A stretch of DNA of 64,000 nucleotides from Thalassospira marina. Its GTDB lineage: Bacteria; Pseudomonadota; Alphaproteobacteria; Rhodospirillales; Thalassospiraceae. The stretch spans positions 2,182,001-2,246,000 of the forward strand of contig NZ_CP024199.1 in assembly GCF_002844375.1 (NCBI RefSeq), given 5' to 3'. Shown here piece after piece: positions 17,798-26,363 of this stretch. The notes under the pieces are model-generated. The model made no database searches and had not been told where the DNA came from. It saw only the letters and a list, made by a program, of their open reading frames with translations. The first letter of the stretch is position 1; the number at the start of each line of letters is the position of its first letter. The translations under genes and the position numbers were made by a program.

Positions 17798-19426
17798 TCA
17801 GACCAGACGGCTGCGTTCTTTGGCGGCCTTGATATAGGACACGAACAGCGGATGCGGATCCAACGGACGTGACCGGAGTTCCGGGTGGAACTGCACACCA
17901 ATGAACCACGGATGATCCGGATATTCCACAATTTCCGGCAAACGGCCATCCGGTGACAGTCCAGAGAATTTCAGGCCCTTCTGTTCAAGCTGCTCAAGGA
18001 AGTTGATATTGACTTCATACCGGTGACGGTGACGTTCCAGAACCGTTTCCGAACCGTAAATCTTGCGGGCATGGGTACCGGCAACCAGTTTGCACTCGTA
18101 ATTGCCAAGACGCATGGTGCCACCAAGGTCGTCTTCGCCGCTGCGGCGTTCAACGCGGCCACCATCTTTTGACCATTCGGTCATCAGGCCAACAAGCGGC
18201 ACTTCGGTCGGACCGAATTCGGACGAGGATGCATTGGTAATGCCAGCCAGATTACGGGCAGCTTCCAGAACCGCCATCTGCATGCCAAAGCAGATACCGA
18301 AATACGGCACCTTGTTTTCACGGGCATAACGGGCAGCGGCAATTTTGCCTTCGGCACCGCGTTCGCCAAAGCCGCCCGGCACCATGATGGCGTCAAGCTT
18401 GCTTAGACGTTCACTAACGTTTTCGTCTTTTTCCAGATCGTCAGATGCAATCCATTCGATCTTGACGCGAACCTTGTTGGCAATACCGCCATGGGTCAGC
18501 GCTTCGGTCAGGGATTTGTAGGCATCGGGAAGCTGGATGTATTTACCAACAATACCAATGGTAACCTCACCTTCCGGGTTACGAACGATATCGCAGATAT
18601 TTTCCCACGGCCCCATATCCGGGTCCTGCGCCTGCAGGCCGAAATGATGCAGAACTTCGTTATCAAGGCCGTACTTATGATAGCTGATCGGAACCTGATA
18701 AATGTTGTCAACGTCATAGGCCGGAATAACCGATGCTTCACGGACGTTACAGAAACGCGCAATCTTGCGGCGTTCATTTACCGGAATTTCGCGATCACAA
18801 CGGCACAGCAGCACATCAGGCTGAATACCAAGCGACTGCAGTTCCTTGACGGAATGCTGGGTCGGTTTGGTTTTCAATTCACCAGCCGACGGAATGTAAG
18901 GCACCAGGGTCAGATGCAGGAACATGGTGCGACCATCGCCCAGTTCATTGCCCATCTGACGAATGGCTTCCAGGAACGGCAGGCTTTCAATATCGCCAAC
19001 CGTACCGCCGATTTCCACAAGAACGAAATCTTCGGTCGCGTCGCTCTGGACGAATTCCTTGATGGCATCGGTGATGTGCGGAATGACCTGAACAGTCCCG
19101 CCCAGATAGTCGCCGCGACGTTCACGTGCGATAACCGACGAATAGATGCGACCCGTGGTCACGTTGTCGGAACGACGCGATGATACGCCGGTAAAACGTT
19201 CATAGTGGCCCAGATCAAGGTCCGTCTCGGCACCGTCTTCGGTGACATAAACTTCGCCATGCTGATAGGGGCTCATGGTGCCCGGATCGACGTTGATATA
19301 CGGATCAAGCTTGCGCAAACGGACGGTAAAGCCACGCGCCTGAAGCGAAGCACCCAATGCAGCAGAAGCCAGGCCCTTGCCCAGCGAAGAAACCACGCCA
19401 CCAGTAATGAAAATATAACGGGTCAT
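17798..19426 (-). CDS. pyrG: CTP synthase
   Basis: Aminates UTP to CTP using glutamine and ATP. The N-terminal synthetase domain (about 1-265) starts MTRYIFITGGVVSSLGKG and contains DPYINVDPGTMSPYQHGEV and GGTVGDIES. The C-terminal class I glutaminase domain carries the nucleophile in FGICFGMQ and the His/Glu pair in FHPELRSRP. A start at 19432 is possible, but the ATG at 19426 has GAGG at better spacing and matches the family N-terminus, giving 542 residues. It follows secG, which ends in a terminator at 19493-19522, so pyrG probably begins its own transcript and continues into kdsA. Confidence 0.96.
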   Translation of the reverse strand: MTRYIFITGGVVSSLGKGLASAALGASLQARGFTVRLRKLDPYINVDPGTMSPYQHGEVYVTEDGAETDLDLGHYERFTGVSSRRSDNVTTGRIYSSVIARERRGDYLGGTVQVIPHITDAIKEFVQSDATEDFVLVEIGGTVGDIESLPFLEAIRQMGNELGDGRTMFLHLTLVPYIPSAGELKTKPTQHSVKELQSLGIQPDVLLCRCDREIPVNERRKIARFCNVREASVIPAYDVDNIYQVPISYHKYGLDNEVLHHFGLQAQDPDMGPWENICDIVRNPEGEVTIGIVGKYIQLPDAYKSLTEALTHGGIANKVRVKIEWIASDDLEKDENVSERLSKLDAIMVPGGFGERGAEGKIAAARYARENKVPYFGICFGMQMAVLEAARNLAGITNASSSEFGPTEVPLVGLMTEWSKDGGRVERRSGEDDLGGTMRLGNYECKLVAGTHARKIYGSETVLERHRHRYEVNINFLEQLEQKGLKFSGLSPDGRLPEIVEYPDHPWFIGVQFHPELRSRPLDPHPLFVSYIKAAKERSRLV

Positions 19427-19492
19427 ATCCATGCCTCATCTCAAAGCACAAAGCCACGGTTACGCATATTGCAAACCGGGGAGCAAACAATT

Positions 19493-19522
19493 CAAAAATT
19501 GAGGCGGCAATTTTGCCGCCTC
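19493..19522 (-). terminator. Terminator downstream of secG
   Basis: GAGGCGGCAA (19501-19510) pairs with TTGCCGCCTC (19513-19522); the minus strand runs on into AATTTTTG. Confidence 0.88.
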
Positions 19523-19541
19523 TGATATCGGTATTTAGCTA

Positions 19542-19892
19542 TTAGCGTGTCGGCGCTGCCGGTCCGCTATCCTGTGCAGGCGCCGGGGCCGTCTTTTCCA
19601 TATCGGAAGTTGCGGCCGGTGCGGGCACCTGATCCAGAATGGATGTCGGTGCGGTACGGGTATTGGTCAATAGCGCCAGGCCGAGGCTTGTGATCATGAA
19701 GGCCGCAGCCAGAATTGCGGTCGTCCGGGTCAGAAGGTTCGCGGCACTGCGCGAGCTCATGACACCAAAGTTACCGCCGCCGCTATTGCCGCCGCCAATA
19801 CCAAGTCCTCCGCCTTCACTGCGCTGAACCAGAATTACGGCAATCAAGCCGATCGCAAGAAGCAGGTGGATAACCAGAATGACAGTCTGCAT
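19542..19892 (-). CDS. secG: Protein translocase subunit SecG
   Basis: Auxiliary membrane subunit of the SecYEG channel. The 116-residue protein starts MQTVILVIHLLLAIGLIAVI (first membrane segment) and continues LVQRSEGGGLGIGGG, the glycine-rich cytoplasmic loop. A second membrane segment lies around 55-75 (TTAILAAAFMITSLGLALL), then a Pro/Ala-rich hydrophilic tail. The frame stays open upstream to 19952, but that extension has no SecG similarity and the ATG at 19890-19892 fits the family. The upstream gap of about 400 bases to tpiA is unusually long and structured. Confidence 0.94.
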   Translation of the reverse strand: MQTVILVIHLLLAIGLIAVILVQRSEGGGLGIGGGNSGGGNFGVMSSRSAANLLTRTTAILAAAFMITSLGLALLTNTRTAPTSILDQVPAPAATSDMEKTAPAPAQDSGPAAPTR

Positions 19893-20233
19893 GGCCTCAA
19901 AACTCTTGACTTGTAAATCCGGCGGCCAGCAAATTGCTGCCTGACCGGGCAAAATTTGATGCGTGTTTAACGCGTTTTGAAACGGTTGGCTAGTATGTAT
20001 TTGGCAGGTTTCAAACCATAAATTGCCAACCGGTTAAAATAACCAGCATCCCGCACAAGGCAGGACCCTAATCATCATTAAATTGTTCGGGAGGATTCCC
20101 GGCCTGAAGCAAGGAACAATCCCTCGCGCCGGGAACTTATCTTCGCTGATCACGCCCCAAATTGCAACAGTGCCTTGATGGCATCTGTTACTTTTTCGCA
20201 AAGCCCCGACAAAAGGCCAGCACAAACAAATCA
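19893..20233. other. Structured gap between tpiA and secG (no gene seen)
   Basis: No supportable coding frame. Two inverted repeats stand out. CGGTTGGC (19983-19990) pairs with GCCAACCG (20025-20032) and encloses a small GGTTT/AAACC hairpin; TTCCCGGC (20096-20103) pairs with GCCGGGAA (20128-20135). On the minus strand they would fall in the secG leader or upstream of it. Function unknown; one of them may be a second terminator for tpiA. Confidence 0.5.
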
Positions 20234-20259
20234 GGCGACACCTTATATATGGTGTCGCC
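20234..20259 (-). terminator. Probable terminator downstream of tpiA
   Basis: GGCGACACC (20234-20242) pairs with GGTGTCGCC (20251-20259) around an 8-base TA-rich loop. The T-rich stretch after it on the minus strand (TGATTTGTTTG) is imperfect. Confidence 0.65.
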
Positions 20260-20288
20260 CATTAGGCGCTTTGCAATCACAAAACTGC

Positions 20289-21047
20289 TTATTCGCAGGC
20301 GGCAATAATACCCCAGAAATCCTCGACCTTAAGGCTGGCCCCACCAACAAGTGCGCCATCAACATTCTCAACCGCCAGAATCTCTGCCGCATTGGACGGC
20401 TTGACCGAACCGCCATAAAGAATGCGGAAGCCTTCGGCATCGGCGAAACGTTCTTTGAGTTTACGGCGGATGGCAGCGTGCATTTCTTCAACATCGGCAA
20501 CAGCAGCCGTGCGGCCAGTGCCAATTGCCCACACCGGTTCATAGGCAATAACCGTGTTTTCCGCACTTGCCCCTTCCGGCAGGGAAACATCCATCTGGCC
20601 GCAAACAACGGCAATGGCAGCGCCAAGGTCGCGTTCCTGTTCGGTTTCACCCACACAGACAACGGCTGTCAAACCTGCATCATGGGCAGCAATGGTTTTC
20701 TGGCGGATAACGGTGGAACTTTCACCATGGTCAGCGCGGCGTTCGGAATGGCCAAGGATAACGTGGCTGGCGCCAATATCCGCCAGCATTGATGCCGCAA
20801 TATCGCCAGTATGAGCGCCGCTTTTAACCGCATGACAATCCTGGCCGCCGGCATGAATATCGCAATGGCCCAAAACACCGACAACATCAGCCAGCAGCGT
20901 TGCCGGTGGGCACAACAAAATATCGCAGGCCGGTTTGTCAGATGCGCCCGTCAACTTTGCAGCCAGGCCACTGGCAAGGGCCAGGCCATCGGCACGCAGA
21001 CAATTCATTTTCCAGTTACCGGCAATAAGGGGACGACGATCTGACAT
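20289..21047 (-). CDS. tpiA: Triose-phosphate isomerase
   Basis: Interconverts dihydroxyacetone phosphate and glyceraldehyde 3-phosphate. The 252-residue TIM barrel has Lys13 in AGNWKMN, the catalytic His in ILGHSERR, the catalytic Glu in AYEPVWAIGTG, and the phosphate loop ILYGGSVKP. The ATG at 21045-21047 has AAGGAAGG just upstream; the longer open frame to 21110 is not needed. A TATAAT at 21132-21137 (minus strand) and a 9-bp stem-loop right after it suggest a structured 5' leader. It is divergent from the PpiD-like gene. Confidence 0.96.
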   Translation of the reverse strand: MSDRRPLIAGNWKMNCLRADGLALASGLAAKLTGASDKPACDILLCPPATLLADVVGVLGHCDIHAGGQDCHAVKSGAHTGDIAASMLADIGASHVILGHSERRADHGESSTVIRQKTIAAHDAGLTAVVCVGETEQERDLGAAIAVVCGQMDVSLPEGASAENTVIAYEPVWAIGTGRTAAVADVEEMHAAIRRKLKERFADAEGFRILYGGSVKPSNAAEILAVENVDGALVGGASLKVEDFWGIIAACE

Positions 21048-21070
21048 TGAAACCTTCCTTCTTTGATGGG

Positions 21071-21121
21071 TGATACCTGGTGATCGGGCAAAGTGGGACT
21101 GAACCACCAAATCAGGTATCA
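21071..21121 (-). promoter_or_regulatory. Stem-loop at the probable 5' end of the tpiA mRNA
   Basis: TGATACCTG (21071-21079) is the exact reverse complement of CAGGTATCA (21113-21121). A consensus TATAAT on the minus strand at 21132-21137 would place transcription start near 21125, so the stem would form at the very 5' end of the transcript and finish 23 bases before the start codon, just ahead of the ribosome-binding site. No clear -35 box is visible. Confidence 0.5.
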
Positions 21122-21374
21122 GGGCCGACTGATTATAAAAACGTTTCCTGCCCGCGTTCTAGCACGCCAGCGCATGCGGGAAAAGCCTGCTCGAACCCTC
21201 TTGCAACAGCAATTCAAACGGCTTATGCAATCGGGTGTTGCCGCCCTATCCTCCTCCCATTAAGATGCGCCACCGATCCGCACGGTTTTCACCGGTTTCC
21301 GGTACCGTTTTGGCAAAAAAAGTTGCCGGCCAACTGGCGCCGGTCCGACGCAACGAATTGTTAGGCTACGGAAT
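21122..21374. other. Divergent promoter region of tpiA and the PpiD-like gene
   Basis: No gene is visible between 21048 and 21374. On the minus strand it carries TATAAT at 21132-21137. On the plus strand a weak promoter-like pair TTGCAA (21201-21206) and TATGCA (21224-21229) with a 17-base spacer lies about 145 bases before the PpiD-like ATG. Confidence 0.4.
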
Positions 21375-23267
21375 ATGCTTTCTGGCATTCGCACATTTTC
21401 TCAATCCATCTTTGCCAAAATTCTGTTTGGCATCATCGCGATCAGCTTTGTCGCATGGGGGCTCAAGGCCTCGATGCTAAGCCTTGGCAATTCCCGCGAA
21501 GTCGCCGAAGTTGGCAGCCAGTCTATCAGTCCTGTCGAACTTGACCGTGCTTTCAAGCGCAATATCGACAAAATGCGTCGCGTATTCGGGCCGAGCTTTG
21601 ACCAGCAGCAAGCCATTCAGATGGGCCTTCTGAACAACACCGTTCAGGGCTTGGTTTCGCAGAAACTGCTTGAAGAAAATGCAAAGGACATCGGCATCGG
21701 CATTAGCGATGACAAAGTCCGCGATAACATTTTCAACAATCAGAGCTTCAAGAACGACACCACCGGCCAGTTCGACCGCCAGAAGTTCCTGCAGATTCTG
21801 TATCAAAACGGTTATAGCGAGCCGGAATTCATCGAAGGCATGCGCAGCGACCTGATGAGCCAGCAGGTTGTCGGCAGCCTGGGTGCCGCCAGCACGCCGC
21901 CCTCGCCGCTGGTTAAAACCATTGCGGCCTACCGCAATGAAGACCGCAATGGCCGTTTCGTGACCCTGGGTGACGATGATATCGACCCGATCGCAACGCC
22001 CGCTGATGACGTTCTGAAAAAATTCCATGATGAACACAGCAGCCAGTTCACCGCGCCGGAAACCCGCAATGCGACCCTGGCCCTTCTGACCGTTGACAGC
22101 CTGGCCAAGACCATGGACGTCACTGACGCAGAAGTCCTTGATGCCTACAACCAGCGCATTGGCGAATTCCAGACCCCGGAAAAACGCGCTGTCGAACAGA
22201 TGCTGTTTGCACCGAACGACAAGGAAAGTGCCACCGAAGCCTATAAGGCACTGGAAAGCGGCAAGGATTTCATGGCTGTTGCCACGGAAGAAGCCGGCAT
22301 GAAGGAATCTGTTGTCAAACTGGGTGAGTTCACCAAAGACAACATGCTGCCTGACCTGCGCGACACCGTATTTTCCCTGTCGGAAGACGGATATTCCCAG
22401 CCGGTTGAAACTGCCCTTGGCTGGCATATCATGCGCGTAACCTCGATTACCCCGGCACATGAACAAAGCCTGGATGAAGTACGCGAGCAGGTCGAAAACG
22501 GTGTAAAACGCCAAAAGGCCGAAGACCAGATTTTCGATATCGCAGCCCAGCTTGACGATGAACTGGGTGCAGGTACCTCGCTGAAGGATGCGGCAGACAA
22601 GGTTCATGCTGAACTTTTCACCCTGACCGACATTAAAAAAGGCCAGGATCTGGGCCATGACATTCGTGACAGCCAGGAAATCAACGCCAAGATTTACGAG
22701 CTGAATGAAGGCGATGAAAGCTTCCTGGAAGAAACGCAGAATGGCGACCGCTACGTTGTCAGCGTTACCAAAGTCACCCCGTCGGCCGTACAGCCGTTTG
22801 AAGATGTTCGTGACCAGGTAATCACTGCATGGAAGGCCGAAGAAAAACAGCGCCTTCTGTCGGAAAAGGCGGATGCGCTTGCAGCACGCATCAATGATGG
22901 CAGTGCAAAAATCGAAGCCATCGCCACCGAGCTGGACAACAGCATTGACGAAACCGGCGATACCAAGCGCGATGGACGCGGTCTTTCGGCCGATGCCAGC
23001 CCCGCCATTGCCGGTGCCCTTTTCGAGCTTGAAAAAGGCAAGGCCAAATCGGTTGTTGGTGCCAATGGCGTCGCCGTTGTCGTACTTGACGATGTCAAAG
23101 GTTCGGCCGCAGACCTTGGCAAGGATGACCCCATCGTTTCCGAACTGCAGGACAGCCTCGATCAGGATATCGTTTCGCAGTATCTGGATTATCTGCGTGA
23201 TGACATTTCGGTCAGCCTTAATAACGGTGTGATCAACGGTCTTTACGCCCAGAACACCGCGAACTAA
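21375..23267 (+). CDS. ppiD: PpiD-type periplasmic peptidyl-prolyl isomerase/chaperone
   Basis: A 630-residue inner-membrane-anchored periplasmic folding factor. A single membrane segment lies near the N-terminus (about 12-30, FAKILFGIIAISFVAWGLKA), then a SurA-N-like chaperone region with VGSQSISPVELDRAFKRNID. A parvulin-type domain follows at about 270-355 (RAVEQMLFAPNDKESATEAY to ETALGWHIMRVTS), with a long C-terminal helical region. Order and length match PpiD (E. coli about 620). The gene lies before trpE but is closed by a strong terminator at 23285-23314. The ribosome-binding site is weak (TACGGA). Confidence 0.92.
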   Translation: MLSGIRTFSQSIFAKILFGIIAISFVAWGLKASMLSLGNSREVAEVGSQSISPVELDRAFKRNIDKMRRVFGPSFDQQQAIQMGLLNNTVQGLVSQKLLEENAKDIGIGISDDKVRDNIFNNQSFKNDTTGQFDRQKFLQILYQNGYSEPEFIEGMRSDLMSQQVVGSLGAASTPPSPLVKTIAAYRNEDRNGRFVTLGDDDIDPIATPADDVLKKFHDEHSSQFTAPETRNATLALLTVDSLAKTMDVTDAEVLDAYNQRIGEFQTPEKRAVEQMLFAPNDKESATEAYKALESGKDFMAVATEEAGMKESVVKLGEFTKDNMLPDLRDTVFSLSEDGYSQPVETALGWHIMRVTSITPAHEQSLDEVREQVENGVKRQKAEDQIFDIAAQLDDELGAGTSLKDAADKVHAELFTLTDIKKGQDLGHDIRDSQEINAKIYELNEGDESFLEETQNGDRYVVSVTKVTPSAVQPFEDVRDQVITAWKAEEKQRLLSEKADALAARINDGSAKIEAIATELDNSIDETGDTKRDGRGLSADASPAIAGALFELEKGKAKSVVGANGVAVVVLDDVKGSAADLGKDDPIVSELQDSLDQDIVSQYLDYLRDDISVSLNNGVINGLYAQNTAN

Positions 23268-23284
23268 ACCAACCAGACCAAACG

Positions 23285-23314
23285 GGGCGATCCGGCAGCG
23301 GATCGCCCTTTTTT
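23285..23314 (+). terminator. Terminator downstream of the PpiD-like gene
   Basis: GGGCGATCCG (23285-23294) pairs with CGGATCGCCC (23299-23308) around a GCAG loop and is followed by six T. Confidence 0.95.
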
Positions 23315-23356
23315 CATTCCAGTAGCCTTTTATTTGGTTTTGATCGGATTGCCGTT

Positions 23357-24853
23357 ATGGATATCAAACCGGATTTTGAAACATTCGCCCGCAACCACAA
23401 GGCCGGTATCGCGCAGGTTGTTTACACCTCGCTGACAGCCGATCTCGACACGCCTGTTTCCGCGTTCCTTAAACTGGCCGAAGGTTTGCCCAACACCTAC
23501 CTTCTGGAATCGGTTGAAGGTGGCGCCAGCCGTGGGCGCTATTCCTTTATCGGCTTTAAACCCGATCTGATCTGGCGGTGCTTTGGCGACCGGGCGGAAA
23601 TCAACCGTCGCGTCATGGCCGATGCTGATGATTTTTCCGTACAGGATCAAAAACCGCTAGATGCCCTGAAAGCCCTGATCGCGGAAAGCCACATTGACCT
23701 GCCCGACCATTTGCCGCCCATGAGTGCAGGCCTGGTCGGCTATATGGGTTATGACACCGTCCGCCTGATGGAAAAGCTGCCCGATGACAACCCGGACAAC
23801 CTGAATGTGCCTGATGGCATTTTCATCCGCCCGACAGTGACGGCAAGCTTTGACACCATCGCCGATACGGTAACGGTGGTAACGCCCGTCCGCCCGGAAG
23901 CCGGAATTGACGCCCAGGCAGCCTATGACCTTGCCTGCGCACGCCTAAATGATGTTGTTCAGCATTTCCAGCGCAACCTGTTTATTGACCGGCGTTCGCG
24001 CACCGTTCCGCAGGATTTGCCGGAACCCGAAGTCAGCGTAGATGAAGCCGGGTATCACGAGATGGTTGAACGCGCGAAAGAATATATTCGCGCTGGCGAT
24101 ATCTTCCAGGTCGTTCTGTCGCAGCGTTATTCACTGCCCTATCGCCTGCCGCCTTTTGCCTTTTACCGGGCATTACGGCGCATCAACCCCTCGCCTTTCA
24201 TGTTCTATCTTAATATTGGCGGTTTTCAGGTTGTTGGTGCCAGCCCGGAAATTCTGGTGCGGTTGCGTGATGACGAAGTGACCATTCGCCCCATCGCTGG
24301 CACCCGCAAGCGCGGCAAAACTTCCGAAGAGGATAAATTCCTCGCCCAGGACCTGCTTGATGATCCCAAGGAACGGTCCGAACATCTGATGCTGCTGGAT
24401 CTGGGGCGCAATGATGTTGGTCGCGTCTCGCAACCTGGTACGGTACGTGTGACCGACCGTGAAACCATCGAATATTATTCGCATGTGATGCATATCGTTT
24501 CAAATGTAGTGGGCCAGATTGACCCGCAATATGATGCGATGGATGCGCTAAAGGCTGGTTTCCCGGCTGGCACCGTTTCTGGCGCACCGAAGGTCCGTGC
24601 CATGGAAATCATCGATGAGCTCGAACCGGTACGTCGCGGCATTTATGCCGGCTGTATTGGTTATATTTCCGCCGACGGATCGATGGATACCTGCATTGCG
24701 CTGCGTACCGCAGTCATCAAGGATGAGATGATCCACATTCAGGCTGGTGCAGGCATCGTTGTTGATAGCAAACCCGATATGGAACATCAGGAATGCCGTA
24801 ACAAGGCCGGTGCCCTGATGGCAGCATGCCGCGAAGCACATCGCTTTGCCTGA
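23357..24853 (+). CDS. trpE: Anthranilate synthase component I
   Basis: Converts chorismate to anthranilate, the first step of tryptophan synthesis, with TrpG supplying ammonia. The 498-residue chorismate-binding enzyme shows YLLESVEGG with GRYSFIGFKPD in the N-terminal regulatory domain (the LLES element is a tryptophan-binding site in the family). The catalytic domain has PIAGTRKRG, LLDLGRNDVGRV near residue 345, GTVSGAPKVRAMEIIDELE near 405, and IQAGAGIVVDS. Only 42 bases separate it from the preceding terminator, leaving no room for a leader peptide, so I see no attenuator. No clear ribosome-binding site. trpG follows about 1.5 kb away, with a gene on the other strand in between. Confidence 0.97.
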   Translation: MDIKPDFETFARNHKAGIAQVVYTSLTADLDTPVSAFLKLAEGLPNTYLLESVEGGASRGRYSFIGFKPDLIWRCFGDRAEINRRVMADADDFSVQDQKPLDALKALIAESHIDLPDHLPPMSAGLVGYMGYDTVRLMEKLPDDNPDNLNVPDGIFIRPTVTASFDTIADTVTVVTPVRPEAGIDAQAAYDLACARLNDVVQHFQRNLFIDRRSRTVPQDLPEPEVSVDEAGYHEMVERAKEYIRAGDIFQVVLSQRYSLPYRLPPFAFYRALRRINPSPFMFYLNIGGFQVVGASPEILVRLRDDEVTIRPIAGTRKRGKTSEEDKFLAQDLLDDPKERSEHLMLLDLGRNDVGRVSQPGTVRVTDRETIEYYSHVMHIVSNVVGQIDPQYDAMDALKAGFPAGTVSGAPKVRAMEIIDELEPVRRGIYAGCIGYISADGSMDTCIALRTAVIKDEMIHIQAGAGIVVDSKPDMEHQECRNKAGALMAACREAHRFA

Positions 24854-24885
24854 CGCTTACCGCTAACGTTTCAGTTTGCGCAAAT

Positions 24886-24927
24886 AAAAAACGGCTGCCC
24901 GCCCGAAACCGGGCAGCCGTTTTTTTA
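24886..24927. terminator. Bidirectional terminator between trpE and the deacetylase gene
   Basis: ACGGCTGCCCG (24891-24901) pairs with CGGGCAGCCGT (24910-24920), flanked by five A on the left and seven T on the right; serves both converging genes. Confidence 0.95.
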
Positions 24928-24953
24928 CTTTGGTGCGCTTGGTATACAGATAA

Positions 24954-26132
24954 TCAGCCGGTCACCTTCACACCATTACGGCGGATGATGTCGGTCGCCG
25001 GTACAAAAATGAACCCTGCGGCCTGCATTTTGGGTATCCATTTATTCAGTGCAGCAAGCGTCAAATCACGCGGATGGCCAATCGCCACGGCATAGCCCCG
25101 CTTGCTGGCAACATGTTCAACGCGGTCCAGCATTTCGCTGATTTTGGCGGCATCATCAGCATCATCAATAAACACATCGCGTTCAATTGCCGGAACGCTG
25201 AATTTTTGCGCTTCCTGATATCCAACCGATTTGGCACTGGTTCGCGAATCAAGGAACATAAGGCCCCTTGCCTTCATCACCTGCATTACAACAGCCATCC
25301 GTTCGGGATCGGACGTAAATTTGCTACCCATATGGTTGTTAATCCCGACATAGCCGGAGAATCGATCCAGCATCCATGTCATTTCATTCAGGATCGCAAC
25401 CTTGTCATAACTGGTCAAAAGCGCATGCGGCCCAGGGTCCACGACTGTTGATGTCGGCTCCATGGGCATATGGAGCATAATTTCATGCCCGCGTTTGCGC
25501 GCTGTTGCCACCTGTTCAGCAAGGTGCGTCGCATATGGCAGGTACGAAATGGTAATGGGCCCGGGTAATTCTGCTGCCCGTTCGGTACGCGGTTTATCAA
25601 TCCCGGCATCATCAATCACAATGGCTATGACAGGTGCGTTACCGGTATCAGGCACGTGGGTTGCAAATTTTTGCCAGGCCAACTGTTTTTCGGCAGGCAA
25701 ATCGTTTTTAGGTAACGGCGCAGGCGTGACATGAGGCTGGGGCGCAGGGTTTACCCTCGGTTCAGGGATATTTTCTCTTTCACCCTCGGGATTGGTCATA
25801 TCCTCAGGCGTGCGCTCCACCATATAACCAGGGCGATTTGGCGCATCATATCCCTTGGAAAAATCCATTTTCGGCTGTTTTGCCACCGGTTTCGTGCTTG
25901 AATCCGGTTCGGGCGAATTTTTTGCAAGGTTGCTCACGGCTTCATGCGCCGCGCGGTCAAGCTCCAGCATGCTGCCTGCGGCAATCAGGGCCGACGCCGC
26001 GCCTGCAACCAGGGCTGCACCAAGCATCAGCCGTCGAAAACCACCGGGCTTTTTGCCTGTTTTTTTGCGCGCGTTCGTTTTACCGCGTGGTGCGGTCTTT
26101 TTCTTTTTTGCCGGTGTTGAGCGCCGTGCCAC
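24954..26132 (-). CDS. Divergent polysaccharide deacetylase family protein (YibQ-like)
   Basis: A roughly 392-residue exported protein. A very basic N-terminus (Lys/Arg-rich, about 1-35) leads into one hydrophobic segment (LMLGAALVAGAASALIAAG), then a Pro/Glu/Asn-rich linker. The C-terminal domain has the divergent deacetylase signatures PVIAIVIDDAGID, GHEIMLHMPMEP, GINNHMGSKFT, LMFLDSRTS and AIGHPRDLT. Family function is not established; the fold suggests carbohydrate esterase chemistry on a periplasmic polymer. I place the start at a GTG (26130-26132) because GGAG lies seven bases upstream; an ATG at 26150 lacks a binding site and an upstream TTG at 26222 is unlikely. It sits on the opposite strand between trpE and trpG, back to back with trpG. 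Confidence 0.85.
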   Translation of the reverse strand: MARRSTPAKKKKTAPRGKTNARKKTGKKPGGFRRLMLGAALVAGAASALIAAGSMLELDRAAHEAVSNLAKNSPEPDSSTKPVAKQPKMDFSKGYDAPNRPGYMVERTPEDMTNPEGERENIPEPRVNPAPQPHVTPAPLPKNDLPAEKQLAWQKFATHVPDTGNAPVIAIVIDDAGIDKPRTERAAELPGPITISYLPYATHLAEQVATARKRGHEIMLHMPMEPTSTVVDPGPHALLTSYDKVAILNEMTWMLDRFSGYVGINNHMGSKFTSDPERMAVVMQVMKARGLMFLDSRTSAKSVGYQEAQKFSVPAIERDVFIDDADDAAKISEMLDRVEHVASKRGYAVAIGHPRDLTLAALNKWIPKMQAAGFIFVPATDIIRRNGVKVTG

Positions 26133-26299
26133 GCCGTATCTCCAATCCATGAAAATTTGGGTCTTGATGCCCTTGAAAATGCAAATTAGTCCTGCGCCGA
26201 TAAAAGACAGATCCTTCGCCAAACGATATCTGGCAGCGCATTCTTAGCCGATCTCTGGTTAGCAGCCTGTTAAAGCCCGAAAATCACTACCGCTATCGC

Positions 26300-26327
26300 T
26301 TGACGTAGCGGCAAGGCCGTTTATTCT
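26300..26327 (+). promoter_or_regulatory. Candidate promoter of trpGDC
   Basis: TTGACG (26300-26305) and TATTCT (26322-26327) with a 16-base spacer, ending 36 bases before the trpG ATG. Confidence 0.5.
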
Positions 26328-26363
26328 CGCCCGGTCTAAAACACAGAAGGCCTCGGGACAGCG

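Noticed and set aside
21477..22658. A 393-codon minus-strand frame opposite the PpiD-like gene
   Set aside because: Antisense to a clear PpiD protein; its sequence has no family signature and no ribosome-binding site.
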